Source of the DNA: Halieaceae bacterium UBA6060
Lineage (GTDB): Bacteria; Pseudomonadota; Gammaproteobacteria; Pseudomonadales; Halieaceae
Direction of reading: 5' to 3'
Assembly: GCA_002428935.1 (NCBI GenBank)
Contig: DIYG01000006.1
Location: 1-25,270, forward strand
Length of the DNA: 25,270 nucleotides
Part shown: one piece after another, positions 1 to 7,805 of the stretch
How positions within the stretch are numbered: the first letter of the stretch is position 1
Layout: every line of letters starts with the position of its first letter
Made by a program: the position numbers and the translations under genes
Notes under the pieces: model-generated
Told to the model about the DNA's origin: nothing
What the model saw: the letters and a program-made list of their open reading frames with translations, nothing else
Databases searched by the model: none

Positions 1-1
1 T

Positions 2-100
2 TCGGTTTTTTGGGGGGATTACAGCCAACCCGCAGAAGGGCAAGCAGCGATTATCGTAAATGACAGCGACACTGGTCCATATGACGGCAATGATCGCTGA
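2..100 (+). CDS. C-terminal end of an unidentified protein (partial)
   Basis: Reading frame 2 is open from the window edge to a TGA at 98-100 and gives 32 residues ending DSDTGPYDGNDR. The tail is acidic and rich in Asp, Gly and Asn, as in the end of a secreted or Ca-binding protein, but it is too short to identify. The other plus-strand frame checked, frame 1, stops at 61-63, inside this stretch. The only support is the open frame and a protein-like composition, so this is a tentative call. No convincing terminator follows: the imperfect hairpin around 121-144 has no T-run after it. Confidence 0.4.
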   Translation, partial: SVFWGDYSQPAEGQAAIIVNDSDTGPYDGNDR

Positions 101-217
101 ATGCTCTGTGTTAACACATGGGAAGGCGAGCTTTCCGCTTCCCTGGGATATCAAATCGTCGGCTCGAAGATGCCGCACCTACTCACGACGAGCGCGGGCC
201 ACTAACACGGTTTGCGT

Positions 218-538
218 ATGAATAGTTTTAGAGGCCAGAGCCTTACCAAGCCCCAAACCAAATCTCTACTCGGGACACTAGTAGTCATAGCCCTGGTCAT
301 CCTCGGCTCACAAACCTCACCAATGATTGGCTATTTATTGGCTCTAGCAGCCCTCATCATCATTATCGTCGCAATGCACATGAATTCAATCTGGCCAACA
401 CAATCGAAGAAGGAAAACACCCTGGTATTTTCGTTGTTCTGGGGGTTGATGCTAGGACTTATTGCCCCGTTCCTCGTGACCACGTTTCTGGAAGGTGGAG
501 CCTCTGCGGTCTACGATCTTCTTAGGTCTAAGCCTTAA
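218..538 (+). CDS. small three-helix membrane protein, hypothetical
   Basis: I do not recognise this 106-residue protein. It has a short polar N-terminus (MNSFRGQSLTKPQTK), a hydrophobic helix at about 17-31, a second very hydrophobic helix at about 36-54 (rich in Leu, Ile and Ala), a Lys-rich loop (QSKKEN) and a third helix at about 68-90. It should therefore be an integral inner-membrane protein. An in-frame TTG lies two codons upstream at 212, but the ATG at 218 is preferred; neither has a clear Shine-Dalgarno sequence. It stands alone, with about 140 bp before the next gene, and its base composition is more AT-rich than the operons further right. No function can be assigned. Confidence 0.6.
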   Translation: MNSFRGQSLTKPQTKSLLGTLVVIALVILGSQTSPMIGYLLALAALIIIIVAMHMNSIWPTQSKKENTLVFSLFWGLMLGLIAPFLVTTFLEGGASAVYDLLRSKP

Positions 539-679
539 AGTGACATTCAAGCCCACCATTACTCGTTCCTCACGGAGACGCTCAGCGTTACCAGCCACAC
601 CATCGCACGGTGTTAGCCGTCTAACCATGAGCAACACCTAACAGGTAATCCGTTTTTTTGAACGAAGCCAAAGGAAACT

Positions 680-886
680 GTGGCAATAAAGTTAGTGCTT
701 CCTTTTGTTCTATCAGCCTTGGTTGCAACATCTGCTCTCGCCGGCGTAAACCTAAACGCCAGATACGGCTTTCTACCGTACCCCCATAGCGGCGGAACCG
801 ATAAGTGTGGGTGCCACCACAATCGAACGACTGGCGAATACCATTGTCACAAACGAAAGAAACGAGGCGGCGATTGTCCGCCATGA
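680..886 (+). CDS. secreted YHYH-motif small protein
   Basis: This is a 68-residue secreted protein. Residues 1-21 form a Sec signal peptide (MAIKLVLPFVLSALVATSALA) ending in an ALA cleavage site. The mature part contains HSGGTDKCGCHHNRTTGEYH followed by CH, which matches the short YHYH-type motif found in many small periplasmic proteins: G-C-x-H-x-N, a few residues, then G-x-Y-H-C-H. Three cysteines and four histidines lie within about 20 residues, so metal binding is plausible but not shown. A strongly basic KRKKRGG stretch follows. The start is GTG at 680 with AAGGA at 671-675, spaced 4 nt, which supports translation. The gene stands alone. Function is unknown; the family resemblance is the main evidence. 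Confidence 0.72.
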   Translation: MAIKLVLPFVLSALVATSALAGVNLNARYGFLPYPHSGGTDKCGCHHNRTTGEYHCHKRKKRGGDCPP

Positions 887-1006
887 AGGGTTTGTGGAAG
901 CGTTCGGAGTAAAAACTACTTAACAGGCCCAGAGGAGTTCACTCCCAGCGGTCACCTAGCTTCTATCCCACCTAAGGTGTTATCTGCTTAGTTTGGAGCA
1001 AATGAA

Positions 1007-1324
1007 ATGAGAACGCCGTTAATTCTGGTTTCGCTGTTGTGCATCCAGTCCTGTGGCACAGTTACGACGCTGTCAGAACCTGATCAACGAATATCGGACC
1101 GTCTTCGAAAAAACAATTCCTATTGCGAATCCATACCCAGAGTTTACTCCGGGTTGTCTTACGATCTTTGCAGATTTAACTCCAAGCCACCCGGCACACA
1201 GGTCGATTTTATCGCCGGGTTCTACTTGCTCGACGGAGTGCTTTCGGCCGTGTCAGACACCGTGGTGCTGCCCTACACGATCTACCAACAAGTCGATAAG
1301 GGCAGTATTCCCATTGGTGATTGA
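1007..1324 (+). CDS. YceK/YidQ-family lipoprotein
   Basis: This is a 105-residue predicted lipoprotein. The signal peptide runs to Cys16 in the lipobox-like LCIQSC, so the mature protein should be acylated and held in the periplasmic leaflet of a membrane. The mature part carries the family pattern seen in E. coli YceK and YidQ: a Y-S-G-L-x-Y-D segment (residues about 47-53) and, near the end, a D-G-x-L-S-x-x-x-D-T-x-x-L-P-Y-T-I segment (about 76-92). The start is the ATG at 1007, with GGAG at 995-998 eight bases upstream; an ATG at 1002 meets a stop two codons later. The molecular function of the family is not established. The gene is isolated from its neighbours by about 120 bp upstream and 170 bp downstream. 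Confidence 0.75.
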   Translation: MRTPLILVSLLCIQSCGTVTTLSEPDQRISDRLRKNNSYCESIPRVYSGLSYDLCRFNSKPPGTQVDFIAGFYLLDGVLSAVSDTVVLPYTIYQQVDKGSIPIGD

Positions 1325-1485
1325 ATCGGTAACGCGCGTAGCAAAGTCGAAAATGGGTTGCCCACCCGCTCGCGGCTTGCCAACACTCTCAATAGGTTTA
1401 TCGACTACCCCTGTTGCGTGACATGGCCCCGCAGAGGAGTAACATCCTGCGTCAACGTTTCAGGCTTTGCCGAGCACTAAAACTC

Positions 1486-1490
1486 AGGAG
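1486..1490 (+). promoter_or_regulatory. ribosome binding site that decides the flavodoxin start
   Basis: AGGAG lies 6 nt before the TTG at 1497. It favours that TTG over the longer reading from another TTG at 1467, which would place this SD inside the coding sequence and add ten residues that resemble nothing in flavodoxin folds. Confidence 0.6.
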
Positions 1491-1496
1491 CCGCCA

Positions 1497-2081
1497 TTGA
1501 CCCAGGTAGCCGTAGTCTATTTCTCTCATACCGATGTGACCGAAAAGCTGGCTAAGTCACTCATAGCCGGTGCCCAATCTGTGACCGGCGTAGATGTGTT
1601 CGAGTATCGAATCGAGGGAAGACACATCGTTGAGGGTCGCTTCGTCGATCTCGAACTGTTATCAAAACTTACCACCTGCGATGCCATTGTCTTTGGCACA
1701 CCAACTTACATGGGCGGAGTGTCAGCTCAGTTCAAGGCATTTGCTGACGCAACCAGCGAACTTTGGTGCGATCAGGATTGGTCTGGCAAGGTTGCCGCAG
1801 GATTCACCTGTGGAAGCGCCGTAAACGGAGATCAGTCCAGCACCTTGCAGTATCTCGTTACCCTCTCAAATCAGCACGGGATGCTTTGGGTCGGACTAGA
1901 TTCCGCCCATGGCTACAAAGATCATGGAATCAACCGCTTAGGCTGCCAACTCGGTGTTGTGGCCTGTGCGCCCGACGGATTAGCCGACGAGATAGATCTC
2001 AATTCTGCCCGCTACCTGGGTGCCCGAGTTGCGCAGCATGCTGCACGACTTGCCGTGGAAACCAAGCTTCCCGCCAGTTAA
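1497..2081 (+). CDS. flavodoxin-fold NAD(P)H:quinone oxidoreductase-like protein (WrbA-like)
   Basis: This is a 194-residue cytosolic protein of the flavodoxin/WrbA group, which binds FMN and typically reduces quinones by two electrons. The first beta strand (VAVVYFS) runs into the phosphate-binding loop SHTDVTEKLA at residues 10-19. The second FMN contact is GTPTYMGGVSAQFKAFAD, equivalent to the WrbA GTPTxxGxMxxQ motif. The third is the AAGFTCGSAVNGDQSSTLQ region, equivalent to the G-S-x-x-G-G-Q-E-x-T loop of WrbA. The TTG start at 1497 is chosen because of a well-placed AGGAG. It stands alone. WrbA itself usually has a clearer GGQE motif, so a general NADPH-dependent FMN reductase is also possible. 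Confidence 0.8.
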   Translation: MTQVAVVYFSHTDVTEKLAKSLIAGAQSVTGVDVFEYRIEGRHIVEGRFVDLELLSKLTTCDAIVFGTPTYMGGVSAQFKAFADATSELWCDQDWSGKVAAGFTCGSAVNGDQSSTLQYLVTLSNQHGMLWVGLDSAHGYKDHGINRLGCQLGVVACAPDGLADEIDLNSARYLGARVAQHAARLAVETKLPAS

Positions 2082-2166
2082 TCAACGATGCCGCTTGGGG
2101 TAGCACCTGTTGATCAATATTCACGATTAAGCAGATACAACCACCCCCAACCCACGTAACAAAAGC

Positions 2167-2457
2167 ATGGAAACTCGCCAGCAAAGGCTCATTCGCGAAG
2201 CCCTGGAGCATGACTCTAAGAAGCGCGACGAGGAGTCTGTGCCCGAAGCGACCCTGAGGGACAAGTCGTTAGCACACACCGACCCCGGCTATGTGCCGCG
2301 CACCCTCACTCCCCATGAGTGGGAGGCGTACTACGAAACCCATGGCGTTCCAAACGCTCACCGTAACAGACAGACCCCAGCTCGATCTTCTGACACAGGT
2401 TCCAACCGCAGTCTTGGCGGCTTTCTCAGCCGTTTTCTTCGCGTCTTCCGCCGCTGA
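2167..2457 (+). CDS. hypothetical small charged protein
   Basis: This is a 96-residue soluble protein that I do not assign to a named family. The N-terminal half is highly charged and probably helical (METRQQRLIREALEHDSKKR). The middle has an aromatic, conserved-looking block (HEWEAYYETHGVPNAHR, residues about 50-66). The last 15 residues form a basic amphipathic tail (GGFLSRFLRVFRR) that could touch membrane or nucleic acid. There is no signal peptide and no cysteine. The start is the ATG at 2167, without a strong SD. It lies between the flavodoxin gene and the DUF885 operon, with gaps of 85 and 142 bp. No function can be stated. Confidence 0.55.
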   Translation: METRQQRLIREALEHDSKKRDEESVPEATLRDKSLAHTDPGYVPRTLTPHEWEAYYETHGVPNAHRNRQTPARSSDTGSNRSLGGFLSRFLRVFRR

Positions 2458-2599
2458 CGCATTTCCCGCCGCCCGCGCCCGTGGTTCAATACCTCGCACC
2501 ATTTTTGGGTCGACAAACTGCGAGCCCCTAAGCGCTTTTTGATGATCGGACACCCATCCGGAACAAAAGCAGTTTGCGTCTAACAGGAACTCATCGCCC

Positions 2600-4324
2600 A
2601 TGAAACCACTCGCATTGCTCCCAAGCTTCTTTCTTCGCTCGATCTCTCTCGCCGCCGGCATGTCCTTGGCGATGTCGAGCGTGGCCGCACACGCATCGAA
2701 CTACGCCGACCTCGTCGAGCTTTTTGCCGACTGGCGCGCCTTTGAGTCGCCTCCGTTCGTAAACGGCGCGCCGGATTACACCGCCCAGCGTTTCGCCCAG
2801 GCCTATGAGGAGCTTCCAAAGTATCGCGCTCGCCTTGAGGCTCTGGACACCAGCGCCTGGCCCCTTGATGAGCAAGTGGACTGGCATATCGTTCGCGCCG
2901 AGATGAACGGCTTTGAGTTCAACCATCGGGTGCTCAAACCCTGGGTTCGAGATCCGGCGTTCTATCAATCGATCTGGGACTACCGCAGCGACGTTCCCGC
3001 GCACGAGGGGCCCACCCATCATGCCGTTGTCGAGCTGTGGACCTATTCCTTTCCCCTATCGCCCGCCGAGGAGGCACGCATGGCCGATGGGCTTGCGGTG
3101 ATACCGCCGCTCATGGCCCAGGCCAAGGGCAATCTCACCGGCAACGCTCGCGACCTTTGGGTTGCAGGCACCCGCAACATTGAAGACCAGGGCAAGCTTC
3201 TGCAACGTATCCGCGCGCAAGCTGGTGACGACGCCAGCGATGAGCTGATCGCCGCCCTGGACGCCGCGGATGATGCCACCGCTGAACTGGTAGCCTGGTT
3301 GAAAGCGCAAGCGCCTTCCAAGACCGGCCCCTCGGGTATCGGCCGCGACAACTACACCTGGTATCAAATGCAGGTTCACTATCTGCCCATGGACTGGACC
3401 GACGAATACCGCTTGCTGGAGCGAGAACTGGATCGCTCCTGGTCCACCCTTGCCCTGGAAGAACACCGCAATCGCCGCTTGCCCGAACAGCAACCGGTAA
3501 GCAACGCCGAGGCCTACGATCAGCTCGTGGCGGACACATCATCGCAAATGCTTCGCTGGTTCGACGAGGAACAGGTGTTGCCCATGCGGGACTATATGGC
3601 TAAGGAGTTGACCGCTTATCTCGGTCCTTACGAGCCGCCAGAGGTTCGCAATTTCTTCACCATTGGCACCCACTACGATCCGAGACCGCTGCTTTCGCAC
3701 TTCTATCACTGGTTTGATTTGGCCGAGATCCAGGAGTACCCGCACCCCAGCCCCATTCGGCGCGGGCCACTGCTCTACAACATCTTCGATAGTCGGAATG
3801 AGGGCATTGCCACCGGCGTGGAAGAGATGTTCATGCACGCTGGCCTGTATGAAGACAGTCCCCGCTCCCGGGAGATTGTTTGGATCATGCTCGCCCAGCG
3901 AGCGGCCCGAGGGCTGGGCTCTCTGGATGCCCACGCCAACGAAAAGACCATGGCTGAAGCCGGCACGATCCACGTGGAGTGGACACCCCGGGGCTGGATG
4001 AGCAATGAGCCGGAGCTCCTTGCCTTTGAGCAGCACCTATATCTGCGCCAACCGGGCTACGGCACCAGTTACGTCACCGGCAAGTATCTTGTAGAGCGGC
4101 TGTTGGCGGCACGCAGCAAGCAAAGTGCCGATCGCGGCGAGGACTACCCTCTGAGAACTTTCTTCCGCGAACTCCGCGATCTCGGAAGCGTGCCTATCTC
4201 GTTGGTTCATTGGCAACTGACCGGCGACGATTCGGATATTCAACGCATCATGGAGCACGCGGCGAATTCGAAGATCAGCGACAAAGTCACTTCCATGACC
4301 AGCACAAGCAACAACGGCGGGTAA
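2600..4324 (+). CDS. secreted DUF885-family protein without a visible HExxH motif
   Basis: This is a 574-residue protein with a signal peptide ending near AAHA|SN (residue 32), so it is probably periplasmic or surface-exposed. The DUF885 architecture is recognisable. There is a helical N-terminal half, an IGRDNYTWYQ segment (247-256, the usual IG-K-E-x-Y-x-W position), an E-G-I-A-T-G-V-E-E-M segment (401-410, the usual EGWALYAE position), an R-A-A-R-G-L-G helix, and PGYGTSYVTGKYLVERLLAA near the end (family PGQALSYxxG). The block where most DUF885 proteins carry HExxPGHH reads HYDPRPLLSHFYHWFDLAEI (358-377) and contains no HExxH, so metallopeptidase activity is doubtful. It is the first gene of a tight operon; the next start lies 4 nt after its stop. 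Confidence 0.78.
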   Translation: MKPLALLPSFFLRSISLAAGMSLAMSSVAAHASNYADLVELFADWRAFESPPFVNGAPDYTAQRFAQAYEELPKYRARLEALDTSAWPLDEQVDWHIVRAEMNGFEFNHRVLKPWVRDPAFYQSIWDYRSDVPAHEGPTHHAVVELWTYSFPLSPAEEARMADGLAVIPPLMAQAKGNLTGNARDLWVAGTRNIEDQGKLLQRIRAQAGDDASDELIAALDAADDATAELVAWLKAQAPSKTGPSGIGRDNYTWYQMQVHYLPMDWTDEYRLLERELDRSWSTLALEEHRNRRLPEQQPVSNAEAYDQLVADTSSQMLRWFDEEQVLPMRDYMAKELTAYLGPYEPPEVRNFFTIGTHYDPRPLLSHFYHWFDLAEIQEYPHPSPIRRGPLLYNIFDSRNEGIATGVEEMFMHAGLYEDSPRSREIVWIMLAQRAARGLGSLDAHANEKTMAEAGTIHVEWTPRGWMSNEPELLAFEQHLYLRQPGYGTSYVTGKYLVERLLAARSKQSADRGEDYPLRTFFRELRDLGSVPISLVHWQLTGDDSDIQRIMEHAANSKISDKVTSMTSTSNNGG

Positions 4325-4328
4325 TGCT

Positions 4329-4601
4329 GTGGATCTGAAAGTATTTGCAACCATGTTTGCCGCGATCTTTGTCGCCGAGCTTGGCGATAAGTCGCAGCTA
4401 GCCACGGTGCTCTTCGCTGCCGACAAGGACGTCAACAAGGGCTTGGTGTTTATCGCGGTGTCTTCAGCGTTAGTTCTCGCCACGGCGATTGGCGTTCTCG
4501 CCGGGGGATTGTTGTCCGCCTATGTCGGTGAGCGGGTGCTGCAATACGTGGCAGGTGCCGGGTTCATGCTCATCGGCGCGTATACCTTGTACAGCGCCTA
4601 A
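4329..4601 (+). CDS. half-size TMEM165/GDT1 (UPF0016) family cation transporter
   Basis: This is a 90-residue membrane protein. It begins MDLKVFATMFAAIFVAELGD and carries the signature E-L-G-D-K-S at residues 17-22 in the first helix; this acidic E-x-G-D-K-S/T motif binds the transported cation in the GDT1/TMEM165 family (Mn2+, Ca2+). Two more hydrophobic segments follow, at about 38-60 and 66-88. Full-length family members have two such repeats in about 190-230 residues. This protein has only one and ends cleanly, so it should assemble as a dimer or oligomer. The start is GTG at 4329, only 4 nt after the DUF885 stop; the MOSC gene follows after 6 nt. The physiological substrate is inferred, with manganese or calcium export the best guess. 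Confidence 0.85.
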   Translation: MDLKVFATMFAAIFVAELGDKSQLATVLFAADKDVNKGLVFIAVSSALVLATAIGVLAGGLLSAYVGERVLQYVAGAGFMLIGAYTLYSA

Positions 4602-4607
4602 GCAACC

Positions 4608-5147
4608 GTGGCTTCCAAACGCCCGAACCCCCTGGATCGCTTTGCCCGAGACCTGCCTCCGGGGCGATTGGAATGGATCGGGCTGCGTCCCGCGCGCCGG
4701 GAACCGCTGCTCTGTGTCAGCGAGGCGCAGGCCATTGTCGACCGTGGCCTGGAGGGCGATCATCGCAGCAGCAAGACTCCGGGATCCGGTCGTCAGGTCA
4801 CTCTGATTTCGCAAGAGTTTATCGACCAGACCGCCCACTTCCTCCATCGAGAGCCTATCGATCCCGCCATCCTGCGCCGCAACCTGGTCGTCTCGGGAAT
4901 CAATCTGCATGCCCTGCGCTATCAACGCTTCACGATTGGCAACGCCCTCTTTGAAGCAGCCGCCCTCTGTCATCCGTGCTCGCGCATGGAACGGGTTCTG
5001 GGTAAGGGCGGCGTGGCGGCCATGTTGGGCCACGGCGGACTCTGCTGCCGCATTCTACGTTCGGGGATCATCCGCGTGGGTGATGCGGTGGCGATCAGCG
5101 AGGAGGGCCAAACGGAGGACCTCTTCGCCGCAGCAGACGAGGACTGA
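4608..5147 (+). CDS. MOSC domain-containing protein
   Basis: This is a 179-residue cytosolic protein made almost entirely of a MOSC domain, the beta-barrel fold found at the C-terminus of molybdenum cofactor sulfurases and in YiiM/YuaD-type proteins. Typical pieces are the opening (LEWIGLRPARREPLLCVSEA), VDRGLEGDHR at 44-53, GRQVTLISQE at 61-70, the RRNLVVSGINLHALRYQRFTI block at 90-110, and the C-x-x-C-x-x-M-E segment at 121-128 (C121, C124), followed by GHGGLCCRILRSGIIRVGD. The family is linked to sulfur-carrying cysteines and Moco enzymes, but no partner is visible here. GTG start, 6 nt after the GDT1 gene and 2 nt before the SRPBCC-like gene, so it is co-transcribed. Confidence 0.88.
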   Translation: MASKRPNPLDRFARDLPPGRLEWIGLRPARREPLLCVSEAQAIVDRGLEGDHRSSKTPGSGRQVTLISQEFIDQTAHFLHREPIDPAILRRNLVVSGINLHALRYQRFTIGNALFEAAALCHPCSRMERVLGKGGVAAMLGHGGLCCRILRSGIIRVGDAVAISEEGQTEDLFAAADED

Positions 5148-5149
5148 GC

Positions 5150-5635
5150 ATGGACAATCCTGAAACCCCGCAGATCGAGATCAGCAGTCGGATTGTCGGG
5201 GATCACAGGGCTTTCGTTGAGGCCCTCAACCTCGACACGGTAAACCGAGAACTGGGGCCGTGGCTTCGTATGACGGCACCTCCTGAGTTTCGCCATCGAT
5301 CCATACTTCAGTGGCCGACGGGCCAGTACCTTTTCTCCAGTTGGATTTTGTTCCTAGGCGTGATCCCCATTGACCGCCATCACTTCACCCTGGAAAGCAT
5401 CGATCCTGAGACGGGCTTCAACGAATGCTCCTGCACTTGGACCATGGCCGAGTGGCGTCACGAGCGGATCGTGACCGTCGAGGGCGAGCAACTACAGGTC
5501 ATGGATCGAGTCCGCTATCGCACCCGGCTCCCCGGCCTGGGTTTGCTGCTTAGGCCTATCTACCGGGCGGTATTCAGCCACCGTCACCGCCGCCTGCGGT
5601 CGGACTTTGCAGGTGACGCACAAAGAAGTCGCTGA
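5150..5635 (+). CDS. SRPBCC-like (START/Bet v 1 fold) protein
   Basis: This is a 161-residue protein with the layout of a small SRPBCC-type ligand-binding protein. It has an early acidic/hydrophobic strand, the aromatic block SSWILFLGVIPIDRHHFTLE (62-81), a W-T-M-A-E-W-R-H-E-R-I-V-T-V strand, and the family-like ending RTRLPGLGLLLRPIYRAVFS plus HRHRRLRSDF. I recognise this pattern from uncharacterised bacterial SRPBCC proteins; the ligand is unknown. The start is the ATG at 5150 with GAGG upstream, 2 nt after the MOSC stop, making it the fourth gene of the operon. Its last 20 codons run antisense into the 3' end of the DPP-IV gene on the other strand, a 62-nt tail-to-tail overlap. Confidence 0.72.
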   Translation: MDNPETPQIEISSRIVGDHRAFVEALNLDTVNRELGPWLRMTAPPEFRHRSILQWPTGQYLFSSWILFLGVIPIDRHHFTLESIDPETGFNECSCTWTMAEWRHERIVTVEGEQLQVMDRVRYRTRLPGLGLLLRPIYRAVFSHRHRRLRSDFAGDAQRSR

Positions 5636-7805
5636 TCATGGAGTACAGATGCAGGCGCGTCGCCTTTCCGCGGATGCTGTGCTTTTTGCCGGGGTAGGTC
5701 ATCAGCTCGAAGGGTTTTCCGCTGTCCTGCAAAGCGCTCATCAGGCGAGTGCTATTGGTGAACAACACGTTATCGTCGGCCATGCCATGGTAGAGCAGCA
5801 GAGGATCTTCAAGCTGATCTACATAGGGGAACACCGATGAAGCTTCATAAGCTTCCGCGTCACGCTCCGGGGTACCCATATAACGCTCCGTGTAATGGGT
5901 ATCGTAGAGCCCCCAATCCGTGACTGGCGCCCCGGAAACCCCGGCCCGGTAGTACTCCCCCGCCTGGAACAGGCACATGAGCGCCATGTAGCCACCATAG
6001 CTGTGGCCGTAGATGGCGATGCGATCGGGGTCTACATAGTCGAGGCTGCGCAGAAACTCTGTGCCCTTAACCTGATCCGCGACTTCCGGATGCCCCATCT
6101 GTTTGTAGATGGGATCCTCAAAAGCCTTGCCTCGATGATTCGACCCACGGTTGTCGATGCTAAAGACCACAAACCCCTGCTGGGCTAGATACTGTTGAAA
6201 GAGGCCGTGCCAGCCAGTGTTGACCACCTGCACACCGGGCCCGCCGTAGACGTACTGAACCACTGGATAGCGCTTGTTCTCGTCAAAATTGGCGGGGCGA
6301 TACAGACGCCAGTACAGCGTTGGGCCGTCTTCGCTATCCAGAGTCCCCAGGACCGGGGTGATCAGATCATCGTGATACGGGTAAAGGGGGTGATCCTCAT
6401 CAATGGCGTTGGCCTCCACCTCTGCAAGCAACGCACCCGAAGCCTCGTGCAATGAGACCTGGGGCGGCTGGGTCAAAAACGAGAAGCGATCCAGATAGGT
6501 CGCACCGTCACTGGCCATGGTAATGGCGTGCATGCCCTCGCGGCGCGTAATGCGTGTGGGCGTATCGGAACTCTCCAGAGGAACCCGATAGAGGTGTCGC
6601 TCCAGGGGGGTGTCGTAACGCCCCGTGAAGTACACCAGGCCCGCGTCTTCATCCACACCAGACAGCTCATCAACGGACCAGTCGCCTGAGGTCAGCGGCC
6701 GAACCAGTCCATCTCGAAGGCTATACAAGTAAAGATGGCGAAAACCTTCACGCTCCGAAGACCAAATAAAACAGTCGCCCTCGCTGAAAAAGTGCAAATC
6801 ATCGTGGAGGTTCACCCAGGTATCGTGGGACTCGGTCAGCAGCGTTTTTTGACGGCCTCCGTCGAGATCAAGGAGCCGCAAATCCAGTCGCTGCTGATTG
6901 CGACTCTGCCACTGGTAACTAAGCTGACTGCTGTTTGCCCAGGCCACCCGGGGCAGATAGATGTCTTTCTCTGAGCCGATGTCGAGCCAGCGAAGCTTTT
7001 GGGTTTCCACCTCGATAATACCGAGCTTAACAGTCACATTCGGTCGGCCCGCGGCTGGATAACGCTGCTCGATAGTGGCGATGCGATCGGCGTAGATCTC
7101 GCTGCGAACAACTTGATCCACCGGTGACTCGTCGACCTGGATAAACGCCAGGTGCCGCTCATCGGGCGACCACCAGTACCCGGTCAGCCGGCCCATCTCC
7201 TCCTGGGCGACGAACTCCGCCATGCCATTTTTGATGGGGCCGCCGCCATCGTGGGTCAAACGTCGCTCACCGCCCTGTACAAGGTCCACCACGTAGATGT
7301 CCTGATCCCGGATAAAGGACACATAGCGACCACCGGGCGAAGTGCGCACATCAGTCTCGAAGGCATCCGTATCGGTAACACGCAATACCTGGCCATCGTC
7401 CAGATCAAAGCGATACACATCCCCTGCCAGGGGGAAAAGGATGGAGCGGCTGTCTTCCGCCCAGACGTACTCCATGATGCCGCGCCCATAGATGCGCTGA
7501 CGCTCCCGGCGGGCTTTCTCTTCGTCGGACAGTTCCTCAGGGCCATCAACGAGCGCCTGGGAATCCACGAGCAATTGCGTTTTTCCCGCTGCAATGTGGT
7601 ATTCCCAAAGGTCGTAACGCTCGTAATCGTCTTCGCGGTTCTTAAGAAAAGTCACCCGACTGCCGTCAGGCGCGTACTCCAGGGCTCGTGGCGCACGACC
7701 TTCAAGGGCCGGGTCGGCGTAAAGGCGCTCCAGGGTGAGCTGTTCGGCAAAGACTGGGCGGGAAAGAACACCCAGGATCAACAGAAAGAAAACGGGCAAC
7801 GGCAT
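5574..7805 (-). CDS. dipeptidyl peptidase IV-type S9 family prolyl peptidase
   Basis: This is a 743-residue secreted serine peptidase of family S9 (DPP-IV subfamily), which removes N-terminal X-Pro or X-Ala dipeptides. A signal peptide ends at FA|EQ (residue 20). An N-terminal beta-propeller follows. It contains the double-glutamate motif EEM at 202-203, which in DPP-IV anchors the substrate N-terminus, followed by GYWWSPD and the conserved VDESPV. The C-terminal alpha/beta-hydrolase domain has the nucleophile in GHSYGGYMALM (S602), the acid in HGMADDNVLF (D677) and H709 in GKKHSIRG; all triad residues are present. The start is the ATG at 7805 with GAGG 7 nt upstream. The length is normal for the family. 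The C-terminal GGGDGG tail overlaps the convergent SRPBCC-like gene. Confidence 0.93.
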   Translation of the reverse strand: MPLPVFFLLILGVLSRPVFAEQLTLERLYADPALEGRAPRALEYAPDGSRVTFLKNREDDYERYDLWEYHIAAGKTQLLVDSQALVDGPEELSDEEKARRERQRIYGRGIMEYVWAEDSRSILFPLAGDVYRFDLDDGQVLRVTDTDAFETDVRTSPGGRYVSFIRDQDIYVVDLVQGGERRLTHDGGGPIKNGMAEFVAQEEMGRLTGYWWSPDERHLAFIQVDESPVDQVVRSEIYADRIATIEQRYPAAGRPNVTVKLGIIEVETQKLRWLDIGSEKDIYLPRVAWANSSQLSYQWQSRNQQRLDLRLLDLDGGRQKTLLTESHDTWVNLHDDLHFFSEGDCFIWSSEREGFRHLYLYSLRDGLVRPLTSGDWSVDELSGVDEDAGLVYFTGRYDTPLERHLYRVPLESSDTPTRITRREGMHAITMASDGATYLDRFSFLTQPPQVSLHEASGALLAEVEANAIDEDHPLYPYHDDLITPVLGTLDSEDGPTLYWRLYRPANFDENKRYPVVQYVYGGPGVQVVNTGWHGLFQQYLAQQGFVVFSIDNRGSNHRGKAFEDPIYKQMGHPEVADQVKGTEFLRSLDYVDPDRIAIYGHSYGGYMALMCLFQAGEYYRAGVSGAPVTDWGLYDTHYTERYMGTPERDAEAYEASSVFPYVDQLEDPLLLYHGMADDNVLFTNSTRLMSALQDSGKPFELMTYPGKKHSIRGKATRLHLYSMISDFFVRHLQSPTAGGGDGG

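Noticed and set aside
121..144. Hairpin GGGAAGGCG / CGCTTCCC as a terminator for the left-edge gene
   Set aside because: The stem is imperfect and no T-run follows on either strand.
1053..1421. 122-residue open frame overlapping the YceK-like gene
   Set aside because: It has no RBS and an irregular Pro/Cys/Thr-rich composition, while the overlapping frame has a lipobox and family motifs.
2468..2530. GTGGTTCAATACC resembling a tRNA T-arm
   Set aside because: No matching acceptor stem, anticodon arm or CCA-type end could be folded around it.
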